From assembly GCA_017996175.1 (NCBI GenBank), contig JAGOHK010000013.1, forward strand, positions 1-64,000: a DNA stretch of 64,000 nt, given 5' to 3'. The DNA comes from Leptospiraceae bacterium. GTDB lineage: Bacteria > Spirochaetota > Leptospiria > Leptospirales > Leptospiraceae. Positions 1 to 7,570 of this stretch are shown here, piece after piece. Within the stretch, counting starts at the first letter, position 1. The number at the start of each line of letters is the position of its first letter. A model generated the notes under the pieces. It searched no databases and had not been told where the DNA came from. It saw only the letters and a program-made list of their open reading frames with translations. Position numbers and translations under genes: made by a program.

Positions 1-659
1 GGTGCATTTGGATTTGCTTTCTGTCCTAGTGGACTATCATCTAACATACTATGATTATGAGTTTCATCGGTAATTGCCCCAACTTTTTTAAATTCCTCAG
101 GCGTTAATACGATTGTTTTTCCTGCTTTAGTAACGACTAGGTAATCAGCATCGTGACTTCCTGAATAATTAGTTGAATTTTCTTTGAAATCAACTGCTCC
201 CTGGCAGTGGCAAAGCCCTGTTATTCCCGCTTCTTTTATTTCGAAAGAATAAAGTTTCGTTCCTCTAATTCCAGCAACCGATGTTGGCATTACAACTTGA
301 AAGTTTGTATCTTTGTTTAACTTCTTAGCGTCTAACCAGAAACTGCCGCTCTTAGAAATTAACTCTTGTTCTTTTGCATTGAATTTGCTAATTACAAATT
401 CTGAATTTTGTTGAATTTCAACAGAGCCTGCATTGTTTTCAAAAATAACGATAGCCGCTGACTTCGCTCCAGTTTGAATCGAATCACCTTCGTTTATTGC
501 GTCGTCTTTTTTTCCTGTTCTTTTTGTTCCATTATTTATAATCGAAACGTCTCCGATTACAAAGCTTAAACTACCTTTGTTTGACTTTGTTTGTTCTTGT
601 GGTTTAGTGCAATACGTTAAGCCTATTGTCATAAGTATGAATAAAAATAAATGTCTCAT
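1..659 (-). CDS. FecR-domain lipoprotein, 3' end outside window
   Basis: The frame is open from an ATG at 659 down to the window edge, giving about 219 residues without a stop. A GAGGAAA ribosome site lies just upstream. The N-terminus is a lipoprotein signal (hydrophobic stretch, then LTYC, Cys17). The next ~150 residues follow the FecR/PF04773 pattern: a duty to bring in a negative or charged 'effect' stated as INEGDSIQTG, then SAAIVIFENN, then VAGIRGTKLYSF. In the family this beta-rich domain lies in the periplasm; in classical systems it senses and passes signals to an ECF sigma factor, but many spirochaete lipoproteins carry it with no such partner, and none is visible here. The gene is divergent from the P450-lipoxygenase pair. 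Family assignment is solid; function is unknown. Confidence 0.8.
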   Translation of the reverse strand, partial: MRHLFLFILMTIGLTYCTKPQEQTKSNKGSLSFVIGDVSIINNGTKRTGKKDDAINEGDSIQTGAKSAAIVIFENNAGSVEIQQNSEFVISKFNAKEQELISKSGSFWLDAKKLNKDTNFQVVMPTSVAGIRGTKLYSFEIKEAGITGLCHCQGAVDFKENSTNYSGSHDADYLVVTKAGKTIVLTPEEFKKVGAITDETHNHSMLDDSPLGQKANPNA

Positions 660-747
660 TGTTTTCCTCTCTATATCCATTACTCGATTTTGGTTTTAAA
701 GTTACAATTCATTTTAATTAACTTGAACTCAACGTAAGAAAAAGAGT

Positions 748-854
748 TAACCACAAAGAGCACAAAGGGAAATGCACGCAAGGTTCACAAAGAAAAAACT
801 CAATTGATGGAACTCTGTAACCTTTGTGAAAAAACTTTGTGTCCTCTGTGGTTA
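748..854. repeat. Imperfect palindromic intergenic repeat (CCACAAAG type)
   Basis: The left arm (748-767) begins TAACCACAAAGAGCACAAAG; the right arm (835-854) is its near-perfect reverse complement. An inner pair TTCACAAAG (784-792) and CTTTGTGAA (822-830) extends the fold. This fills most of the 301-base gap between the divergent FecR and P450 genes; no gene is seen there. Short palindromes of this wording are dispersed non-coding repeats in many environmental bacteria, but this copy could also act as a folded RNA or a spacer. Confidence 0.6.
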
Positions 855-908
855 GAAAATCCTTACATCTGTTCGTGTTAATTAAGTCTATGTAGAAATC
901 TTTATTTA

Positions 909-939
909 TTGACTGATTTTTACAACTAGGAACTATAAC
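909..939 (+). promoter_or_regulatory. Candidate promoter for the P450-lipoxygenase pair
   Basis: TTGACT at 909-914 and TATAAC at 934-939 resemble sigma-70 -35 and -10 boxes. The 19-base spacer is longer than ideal. The start codon follows 21 bases after the -10 box. Weak evidence. Confidence 0.35.
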
Positions 940-960
940 AAAGTATTCGTTGAGGTATAG

Positions 961-2376
961 ATGAGTTTTTTACAAAAAGTTTTTGCATTTTTCTACAAAG
1001 ATAAGATTCGCAAATTTGAAGCCTTTCCCGGACCGACTCCAAGTTTCCCGCTTGGAAATTTAGATTTACTTCTAGGACAAAATCCATGGGAGGCTACGTC
1101 TGGTTTAGCGCAGAACTATGGAAATATTTATGTTCTATGGTTTGCCTCTACTCCTCAGATAGTCGTTAATTCTCCTGATTTTTTTCGCGAAGTTTTGGAT
1201 TCCAGTTGGTCAGATTATCATAAAGATGCTCCACTTAAACAATTAAATCCAGTTATCACAAAGTATACTCCTTTTCTTGCAAATCCACCACAGTGGCAGA
1301 GTATGCGCGCAAACAATCCATTTAGCGCTGATTGGTTTTCTGATTGGCTTAAAAAACAACCAGAGGTTCTAAGTGCTGGAATGTCTTTAATAGTCTCCGC
1401 GTTAGCCGCAAAGTCTAAAGCAGAGAACTTAGATCTTACAAAAGTTTTACAAAAAGTTTCCTTTGATTCATTTTCGCTTTCTGTTGCCGGAAAATACCTT
1501 CCTGAATTTGTTTATAAACTCTTTGTTTCTCTTGGAAAAACTGGTTCTAGGAGACTTGTAAATCCCTTTATACTTTCTTTTGTTCTAAATCCGTTTTTTT
1601 ATTTAAAACGAAAAATCTGGCTTGGGTATTTTGAAAAATTAATTAACACTGCGGATAATGAAATGAATTCACAGGCTACTGATCTAATCCAATGGACATC
1701 TCGGGAAGGAGCAAAAATTTCCGACGTTTCCCTCACTGCAAATACTGCCGATATTTTCTATGGAGGAGTATATTCCGTAACCAGTAATTTTGTTACTGTA
1801 GTTTGGTTTTTAAGCCAACCGGAAAATAAAAAATACGAAGAGAAATTAAAAAAAGAAATAAAGTCTGTTTTAAAAAACAAACAAACTTTCACTTACGCCG
1901 ATTTAGAAAAAATGGAATTCTTAGATAAAGTAATTCGAGAGGCTATGCGTATTTTGCCTCCAGTCCCATTTTATAGTAGAAATAGTTCAAACACCCAAGT
2001 TGTATTTCTAAAAGATAAACAAAAAAACAAGGAATACAAAATTCCAACTAACACACCAATTGTTTTATCGAATTATTTTTTACATCGAACAGAAGAACAC
2101 TGGAAAAACGCATTGGAATTTAATCCAGAAAGATGGACGAAAGAGGTTATGAAAGATAACCCTTATGGAAGCGATTATTTTTTTCCATTTGGTCGTGGAC
2201 CTAGAAGTTGTATGGGTATGCCTTATGCACTTATGTATCTTCAAACTGCCATTGCTTCTTTTTATGCGAAGGCAAGATTCGAACCAACGAATAAAGCAAA
2301 GTATGAACAGTCTTTTTTCTTCGGTGTCATGATGCCTTCTGGATTAAAGGGCAAAGTAGTGCTCGACCAAGACTAA
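961..2376 (+). CDS. Cytochrome P450 with atypical I-helix
   Basis: A 471-residue P450-fold haem protein. The proline-rich hinge is near residue 23 (FPGPTPSFP). The K-helix ExxR motif is E327-R330, the meander motif is NPERW (388-392), and the haem-binding loop FPFGRGPRSCMG places the thiolate ligand at Cys417. The I-helix, where monooxygenases usually have (A/G)Gx(D/E)T(T/S), reads GGVYSVT from residue 268, with Tyr271 in place of the acid and Ser272 in place of the first Thr. P450s lacking this acid-alcohol pair often do not activate O2 but rearrange peroxides (CYP74, CYP152, prostacyclin synthase). The next gene, 21 bases on, is a lipoxygenase that makes lipid hydroperoxides, which fits a peroxide-handling role (inference). 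There is no membrane anchor or fused reductase. A GAGGT ribosome site supports the ATG start. Confidence 0.9.
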   Translation: MSFLQKVFAFFYKDKIRKFEAFPGPTPSFPLGNLDLLLGQNPWEATSGLAQNYGNIYVLWFASTPQIVVNSPDFFREVLDSSWSDYHKDAPLKQLNPVITKYTPFLANPPQWQSMRANNPFSADWFSDWLKKQPEVLSAGMSLIVSALAAKSKAENLDLTKVLQKVSFDSFSLSVAGKYLPEFVYKLFVSLGKTGSRRLVNPFILSFVLNPFFYLKRKIWLGYFEKLINTADNEMNSQATDLIQWTSREGAKISDVSLTANTADIFYGGVYSVTSNFVTVVWFLSQPENKKYEEKLKKEIKSVLKNKQTFTYADLEKMEFLDKVIREAMRILPPVPFYSRNSSNTQVVFLKDKQKNKEYKIPTNTPIVLSNYFLHRTEEHWKNALEFNPERWTKEVMKDNPYGSDYFFPFGRGPRSCMGMPYALMYLQTAIASFYAKARFEPTNKAKYEQSFFFGVMMPSGLKGKVVLDQD

Positions 2377-2397
2377 GTTATTTTAAAGGAATAGAAT

Positions 2398-4185
2398 ATG
2401 TGGCTAACAAAAATTTGCCTTCCTCAATACGATAAAAATTTAAAGTGTAGAAACAAAAATCTAGAAAAAAAGAAAAATGAATATAGATACAATTACAATA
2501 TCATTCCACCGCTTGGAATTGTGGATGGTCTACCTAAATCAGAAATACCTTCTCTTATTTGGGTATTTAAACTTTTACAAGTTGCCGTCGCCCTTGTAAG
2601 AAATGCGTTAGCTGCGAGAGAGAGAACAGCTTGGAATTTTAGGAAATATTTTCTACCAGAAATATTTAGAATAAAAATGTTACTCCGTCTCTTGGGACTT
2701 CTATTTTCCGGAGATCCCACTAATTTTTTTGTAGCGGGTGGAACGTATGTCGCAAAGTTTTTGAAACCCGGAGAAGGTATTGACTTAGGAGAATACAACG
2801 ACTTATTCGGAACAATTTCGATTCCGAATCAAGACTTAGATTTTCAATCCGATGAGAACTTTGCCATCATGCGAGTTGCCGGTTGGAATCCAGCAGTTAT
2901 AGAAAGGTTGGATGCACTCCCTAAAAATTTTCCTTTCAATGATAAATTATTTCGTAATCTCTCTCTATTTAAAAATGATTCCATTGCGTCTGCACTAAAA
3001 GAAAAAAGGCTTTTTATGACCGACTACAAAGCCTTAGAAATTTTGCAAAATGGAAACCAACCAAATGGGGATAAATATTGTTATGTGCCAATGGCGTTAT
3101 TTGCTATTGATAAAGGTGAAAAAAAGCTACGACCGATTGCAATTCAATGTGGACAAAATCCAAAGGAATTTCCCATCTTTACGCCTAAGTCCTCCGAGTG
3201 GGCATGGAAAATGGCTAAGTCGGTCGTGAATTCGGCTGACGGAAACCACCACGAACTAGTTACTCATTTATCTAGAACACATCTTTATTTAGAGCCTTTT
3301 GTAGTTGCAACATACAGACAATTATCCTCTCGTCACCCTCTTTTTAGACTTTTAGTTCCCCATTTTCAAGGAACGATTTTTATTAATTATCTCGCAAAAG
3401 CAAAGTTAATCGCTCCTGGCGGTGGAGTCGACTATTTACTTTCTGGAACTATCGCGTCTGACGCGGGTGTTGCCGTTCAGTCTGTTTTAGATTTAAAGTT
3501 CAACGAATCTTTTTTTCCTACTTCTTTAAAAAAAAGAAAAGTAGATGATCCAGATTTTTTAGAATACTATCCGTACCGAGATGATGGATTACTTGTTTGG
3601 ACTGCAATTGAAAACTGGGTGAAGTCTTACTTGAAAATATTCTATCAGCATAAAGAAGATATTAGGAATGACTTCGAATTACAACTCTGGGCAAAGGAAG
3701 TTTCATCGATCACAGGTGGTAGGGTAAAAGATTTTGGCGAAGATGGAAATGGTAAATTAGAAACATTTGATTATTTAGTATTAGCCGCTACTCAAATTAT
3801 TTTTACTGCAAGTGCAGGTCATTCTTCTGTTAACTTTCCACAAAGAGAATTAATGCTTTATGCTCCACAAGTTCCACTTGCACTGTATGACGAAGCGCCA
3901 AAGGCTAATCGAAATTATACCGAAAAAGATTGGATCAGTATGTTACCAACTCTCGATATCGCATCGTTACAGTTAAATCTGGGTTATACTCTAGGGGCAA
4001 TATATTTTACAAAATTAGGGGAATACCCAACATTCTGGTTTAAAAATTCAGTGAAAGAAAAAACTTTAGACGCTTACCAAGAGGAATTAAAAAAAGTAGA
4101 ACAAACTATTCATTCAAGGAATAAGACGCGTTATCCTTACCCGTTTATGCTGCCTTCTCGACTAACACAATCTATTAACGTGTAA
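2398..4185 (+). CDS. Lipoxygenase, catalytic domain only
   Basis: A 595-residue lipoxygenase that would insert O2 into polyunsaturated fatty acids to give hydroperoxides. Expected non-haem iron ligands are present: His285 and His290 in HHELVTHLSRTH, His475 and Asn479 in SAGHSSVNF, and the C-terminal carboxylate of Val595 after QSINV. EPFVVATYRQLSSRHPLF and PYRDDGLLVW also match conserved lipoxygenase blocks. The N-terminal PLAT/C2 domain of plant and animal enzymes is missing, as in other compact bacterial forms, and there is no clear signal peptide. The last residue is Val rather than the usual Ile; fungal manganese lipoxygenase also ends in Val. An AAAGGAA ribosome site precedes the ATG, and the gene is almost certainly cotranscribed with the P450. 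Substrate and regiospecificity cannot be read from the sequence. Confidence 0.9.
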   Translation: MWLTKICLPQYDKNLKCRNKNLEKKKNEYRYNYNIIPPLGIVDGLPKSEIPSLIWVFKLLQVAVALVRNALAARERTAWNFRKYFLPEIFRIKMLLRLLGLLFSGDPTNFFVAGGTYVAKFLKPGEGIDLGEYNDLFGTISIPNQDLDFQSDENFAIMRVAGWNPAVIERLDALPKNFPFNDKLFRNLSLFKNDSIASALKEKRLFMTDYKALEILQNGNQPNGDKYCYVPMALFAIDKGEKKLRPIAIQCGQNPKEFPIFTPKSSEWAWKMAKSVVNSADGNHHELVTHLSRTHLYLEPFVVATYRQLSSRHPLFRLLVPHFQGTIFINYLAKAKLIAPGGGVDYLLSGTIASDAGVAVQSVLDLKFNESFFPTSLKKRKVDDPDFLEYYPYRDDGLLVWTAIENWVKSYLKIFYQHKEDIRNDFELQLWAKEVSSITGGRVKDFGEDGNGKLETFDYLVLAATQIIFTASAGHSSVNFPQRELMLYAPQVPLALYDEAPKANRNYTEKDWISMLPTLDIASLQLNLGYTLGAIYFTKLGEYPTFWFKNSVKEKTLDAYQEELKKVEQTIHSRNKTRYPYPFMLPSRLTQSINV

Positions 4186-4320
4186 ACATTTCAGAAGAAA
4201 AACTTAGGTATTTTATGGTTGACAATTAATTTACTGGAGAAGTTAATGAAGTAACTTATACAATGTAGCGTATAAATTCGACCTAAGGATAATGAAGAAT
4301 ACCTAATAGTAATTCAATAT

Positions 4321-4437
4321 GTCATTTCCAAAATTCCACCCGCTTTCGCCGCTACCACCGAGCGATATTGGGAATCTCTTGTTCGATGTAGAATTTTATA
4401 TTAGTTGAGATCCCCGACAGAAAAATTCGGGGATGAC
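4321..4437. repeat. Palindromic repeat family A, copy 1
   Basis: A 117-base element in the 305-base gap after the lipoxygenase. It opens with GTCAT and closes with ATGAC, with internal GGGAATCTC and GAGATCCCCGA that let it fold as two hairpins. Near-identical elements lie at 49601-49718 and, shorter, at 36850-36919. It probably also ends the upstream transcript. The rest of the gap has only a 9-base inverted pair, TTAGGTATT/AATACCTAA. Confidence 0.75.
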
Positions 4438-4490
4438 AAAGAAGGAAAATTTTATTATGGAGAACTCACTTTAAATAAGGTAAACATATT

Positions 4491-5138
4491 ATGTTGAAAC
4501 GTATATTTGTAATTCTAAGTCTGATTCTTTTAGGAAGCATTGCGGCATATATTGTTTATCTGGAAGATATGCGTTATTCATTACCGACTCCTGTGCCTAC
4601 GAATTATGAAATGATTCCCCTTGGAACATTTATTTCTCCTCCAAGCCCAATTCTGACTGTCAGAGATAAACCTTTATTCATTCATTTTTTTAACCCATAC
4701 TGTCCTTGCTCTCGTTTTAATTTGGAACATTTTAAAGAATTGATTTTCAAATTTTCAAATAAGGTTGATTTCGCTGTTGTTTTACAAATTGAAAAAGAGA
4801 ATGCAGTTACAAAGTTTAAAACAATGGAGCTAAATTTGCCTTATGTCGAAGATAATAAAGGAGAGATTGCCGATAAATACGGAGTATACTCTACCCCGCA
4901 GGCTATCATTTTAGATAAGACCGGGAAATTATTTTATCGTGGGAATTATAATAAAGCGAGGTATTGTTCACTTAAATCTTCCGAATATGCAAGGCTTGCA
5001 ATAGAGGCTTTACTTCGGGAAGAAAAAATGGGCGAACTCCCTGTTTATGCTAGAATTGCTTATGGTTGCCAATTGCCATCGGAAAATTTAAACCAACGAA
5101 GAAATGAAATTTTAGATGATTTGTTTTCTATTTTTTAA
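4491..5138 (+). CDS. Membrane-anchored thioredoxin-fold protein with CPC motif
   Basis: A 215-residue protein. Residues 5-24 form a membrane anchor or uncleaved signal. The rest is thioredoxin-like: FNPYCPCSRF gives a Cys71-Pro-Cys73 redox site, and STPQAIILD supplies the cis-proline loop. A CxC motif instead of CxxC usually means an altered redox potential. More Cys residues near the C-terminus (NKARYC, AYGC) may form a second disulfide. It probably works on thiols outside the inner membrane, but I cannot name the family. Only three bases separate it from the next gene, a chemotaxis receptor, so the two are likely one operon. It could instead be a redox sensor subunit rather than a general oxidoreductase. 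Confidence 0.7.
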   Translation: MLKRIFVILSLILLGSIAAYIVYLEDMRYSLPTPVPTNYEMIPLGTFISPPSPILTVRDKPLFIHFFNPYCPCSRFNLEHFKELIFKFSNKVDFAVVLQIEKENAVTKFKTMELNLPYVEDNKGEIADKYGVYSTPQAIILDKTGKLFYRGNYNKARYCSLKSSEYARLAIEALLREEKMGELPVYARIAYGCQLPSENLNQRRNEILDDLFSIF

Positions 5139-5141
5139 ATT

Positions 5142-6689
5142 ATGTTAAAACTTGATATTGAAAAAATTAAAAAGATAACAACCAAAGAAGAGTTAAATGA
5201 AGCTATGCTTCCGGTTTATCGGAAAGCAGAAAAAATCATGCAAGCGATGATTTTGTTTCATACAGCTTTATCCTTTGTTCTTGTTTTTTATTTTGATACA
5301 TGGCTTGTTACATTGGGAGTTGTGATTCCTGCGGTTATTGCTTATTACCTTGTAGTCAAATTATACCCGAATACAAGATTTGCAAGATCAAATGCTGGAA
5401 TTGTAATTCAAACTTTTATGATGCTCCATATCTATCAAATGCATGGACTTATGGAAATGCATTTTTTCTTTTTTACATCGACTGCTATTATGATAATCTA
5501 TATGGATTGGATAAGCATTGTTCCAATGGCAGTTTATGTTTCAGCCCAACATCTTACTTTTATCCTATTACATAACGCTGGATGGCAAATTTATTTTTTT
5601 GAAGATCCTTATATTGGTCTCACAAAGGCTATTTTCCATTATGCGGTGGCTGTTTTTCAAGTTGTAATTTCTTGTTTTTGGGCTTATACTTTTAGACAAA
5701 GAGTTTTAGAAAATTTTTATCAAAACCAAGCACTTGCTAAATACAGTGAAGAACAATTAGAAGGCAAAGATAAGGTTATGCGAAATATGATCCAAGAGTT
5801 GAGTCAAGTAACCTCTTCGGTTCGGGACTCATATAATGATATTGTAAATAGTACAAAAGAAGTTTCTCTTTCTCTTCAATACATTGCTGAAGGGGCAAGT
5901 AGACAAACAGAGTTAGCCGATAATACAGTAGTAGATTCTCAAAAATTGGGAGATCGGATTAACTCTATATTAGTCACAGCTAATCTTTTGATTGAAAAAT
6001 CAAAAGAAATGAAAAATGAAAACCTACTCGGTTTAAAACAAATTCAAAATCTCAAAAACAATTTTGCCAGAAACCAGGAAGCTACAAGACATGTAAATGA
6101 TGCAATCACTGATTTATCTGCAAGATCGAGAGATGTGGCATCCATTATTGAAAAAATAAAATCTATCGCAGACCAAACTCACCTTCTTTCGCTTAACGCA
6201 TCTATTGAAGCCGCAAGAGCAGGAGATACAGGAAAAGGTTTTGCTGTTGTTGCCTCAGAGGTTGGAAAACTCGCAGATGAGTCTTCCAGGTCTACAAAAG
6301 AAATTTCCACAATCGTAAACCAAATCAATAAGTTCATTAATTCGGCTAAAGAACAAATGATGCAAGCGGAATCTTTATTAAAATCATCGGAAGTAGACAT
6401 GAACCAAACGGTGAATACCTTTCATGAAATTGAGAAAACTGTTTCCGAAGTTGCTGACAAAAATGAACTTCTACTTTCTGAAATTGAATCCATGGATGAA
6501 TTAAAAATAAACACAATCGAAAACTCTCGTAAAATTTTAACTGTTATCCAAGACTCTGCCTCATCTACGGAAGAAATTAGTGCAACTACAAACGAACAAA
6601 CGAATTCCGTTCAAAGCATTTTATTCAAAATCAATGAGCTTGATGAAAAGGTGAAGATTATTACAAAGACAATGGAAAATAGCGATTAA
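5142..6689 (+). CDS. Methyl-accepting chemotaxis protein with His-rich membrane sensor
   Basis: A 515-residue receptor. Residues ~33-185 hold about six membrane helices with almost no periplasmic loop, so the signal is probably sensed in or near the membrane. The cytoplasmic part is a long coiled coil with the signalling hairpin [14 protein letters not shown], which contacts CheA/CheW. No HAMP domain was recognised. The membrane region has a recurring bacterial pattern MEMHFF with Glu105, His107, His137 and His166; the receptor at 27498-29069 has the same residues at matching spacing. There is no good ribosome site, and the start lies 3 bases after the upstream stop, suggesting translational coupling to the thioredoxin-fold gene. 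Confidence 0.92.
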   Translation: MLKLDIEKIKKITTKEELNEAMLPVYRKAEKIMQAMILFHTALSFVLVFYFDTWLVTLGVVIPAVIAYYLVVKLYPNTRFARSNAGIVIQTFMMLHIYQMHGLMEMHFFFFTSTAIMIIYMDWISIVPMAVYVSAQHLTFILLHNAGWQIYFFEDPYIGLTKAIFHYAVAVFQVVISCFWAYTFRQRVLENFYQNQALAKYSEEQLEGKDKVMRNMIQELSQVTSSVRDSYNDIVNSTKEVSLSLQYIAEGASRQTELADNTVVDSQKLGDRINSILVTANLLIEKSKEMKNENLLGLKQIQNLKNNFARNQEATRHVNDAITDLSARSRDVASIIEKIKSIADQTHLLSLNASIEAARAGDTGKGFAVVASEVGKLADESSRSTKEISTIVNQINKFINSAKEQMMQAESLLKSSEVDMNQTVNTFHEIEKTVSEVADKNELLLSEIESMDELKINTIENSRKILTVIQDSASSTEEISATTNEQTNSVQSILFKINELDEKVKIITKTMENSD

Positions 6690-6719
6690 CCACTATTACC
6701 TTCTTAGACTTGATCATTT

Positions 6720-6761
6720 AATCTGATTTCTAATCGAGCGCGCTCTATTAGAAATCAGATT
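6720..6761. terminator. Bidirectional hairpin between convergent genes
   Basis: A perfect 15-base inverted repeat (AATCTGATTTCTAAT and its complement) with a 12-base loop lies between the receptor gene and the convergent crotonase gene. There is no long T-run, so strong intrinsic termination is not certain, but position and stem suit a shared terminator. Confidence 0.65.
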
Positions 6762-6767
6762 ATTAAA

Positions 6768-7538
6768 TTAGAAATTAGGTTTTCTTTTTTCTAAAAATGC
6801 GCTAAGCCCTTCGTGGGTTTCTTTGTCGTTGAATATAAAGCCGAATGCTTTTTGTTCTAGCCGCATTCCTTCATCTTGACTAGTCTCTAGCCCTTCCCAG
6901 ATAACACGTTTTGCTTCTTTGACTGCGTGTGAGCTTCGTAGGCAAATAGAATTCGCAATTGCATTTGCAGTGGTTAATAAATCTGCTGGTTCGACTAAAC
7001 GATTTACAAGACCGATTCTATATGCATCTTCTGCTGTGATCATTTCGGCTGTAAATATAATTTCTTTTGCAAGTCCGGCACCTATGAGCCTAGGTAAACG
7101 TTGTGTTCCCCCAAATCCTGGAATCAGTCCAAGCCCAACTTCGGGTAATCCTAATTTTGCGTTCTTGGATGCCACTCGGATATCACAAGCTAATGCAAGC
7201 TCTAATCCTCCACCAAGCGCAAAACCGTTGATAGCCGCAATGATTACCAAACGGGATCTTTCTATATTCGTAAATACTACTTGACCCAGTCCTCCGAACT
7301 CGTAACCTTTTTCGTAATCAAAGTCTTTCATCGCGGCTATATCTGCGCCGGCTACGAATGCTTTTCCGCTTCCGGTAAGAATTACAACTCTATTGGTACT
7401 ATCTTGTTCTAAATGAGCTATACATGATTCTAATTCAATCAGTAAATCTTTATTTAAAGCATTTAATGCTTCGGGGCGTGAAATTTCTACTGTTACAATT
7501 TTTTCTTGTTTTGTTACTTTTATATGTTTAAATTCCAT
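6768..7538 (-). CDS. Enoyl-CoA hydratase / crotonase family protein
   Basis: A 256-residue crotonase-fold enzyme, full length for the family. The oxyanion-hole segments are AFVAGADIAAM (~60-70) and NGFALGGGLELALACD (~104-119). Both hydratase glutamates are present: Glu113 in GGLEL and Glu133 in LPEVGLG, followed by IPGFGGTQRL. This fits hydration of 2-trans-enoyl-CoA in fatty-acid beta-oxidation or a related CoA pathway. An AGAGGAAAAT ribosome site supports the ATG. It lies downstream of the PP2C phosphatase gene on the same strand, with no other beta-oxidation gene beside it, so the exact substrate is open. Confidence 0.9.
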   Translation of the reverse strand: MEFKHIKVTKQEKIVTVEISRPEALNALNKDLLIELESCIAHLEQDSTNRVVILTGSGKAFVAGADIAAMKDFDYEKGYEFGGLGQVVFTNIERSRLVIIAAINGFALGGGLELALACDIRVASKNAKLGLPEVGLGLIPGFGGTQRLPRLIGAGLAKEIIFTAEMITAEDAYRIGLVNRLVEPADLLTTANAIANSICLRSSHAVKEAKRVIWEGLETSQDEGMRLEQKAFGFIFNDKETHEGLSAFLEKRKPNF

Positions 7539-7550
7539 ATTTTCCTCTGT

Positions 7551-7570
7551 TATTTATTTATTTATTTATT
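7551..7570. repeat. Tetranucleotide microsatellite
   Basis: Five tandem TATT units lie in the 27-base gap between the phosphatase stop codon, which they overlap, and the crotonase ribosome site. Such tracts can change length by slippage; here that would alter the spacing of the two cotranscribed genes. Confidence 0.7.

Noticed and set aside
961-2376. Calling the P450 a true CYP74 allene oxide synthase
   Set aside because: The haem loop FPFGRGPRSCMG is the standard form, without the extended loop of CYP74. Only the I-helix resembles that group.
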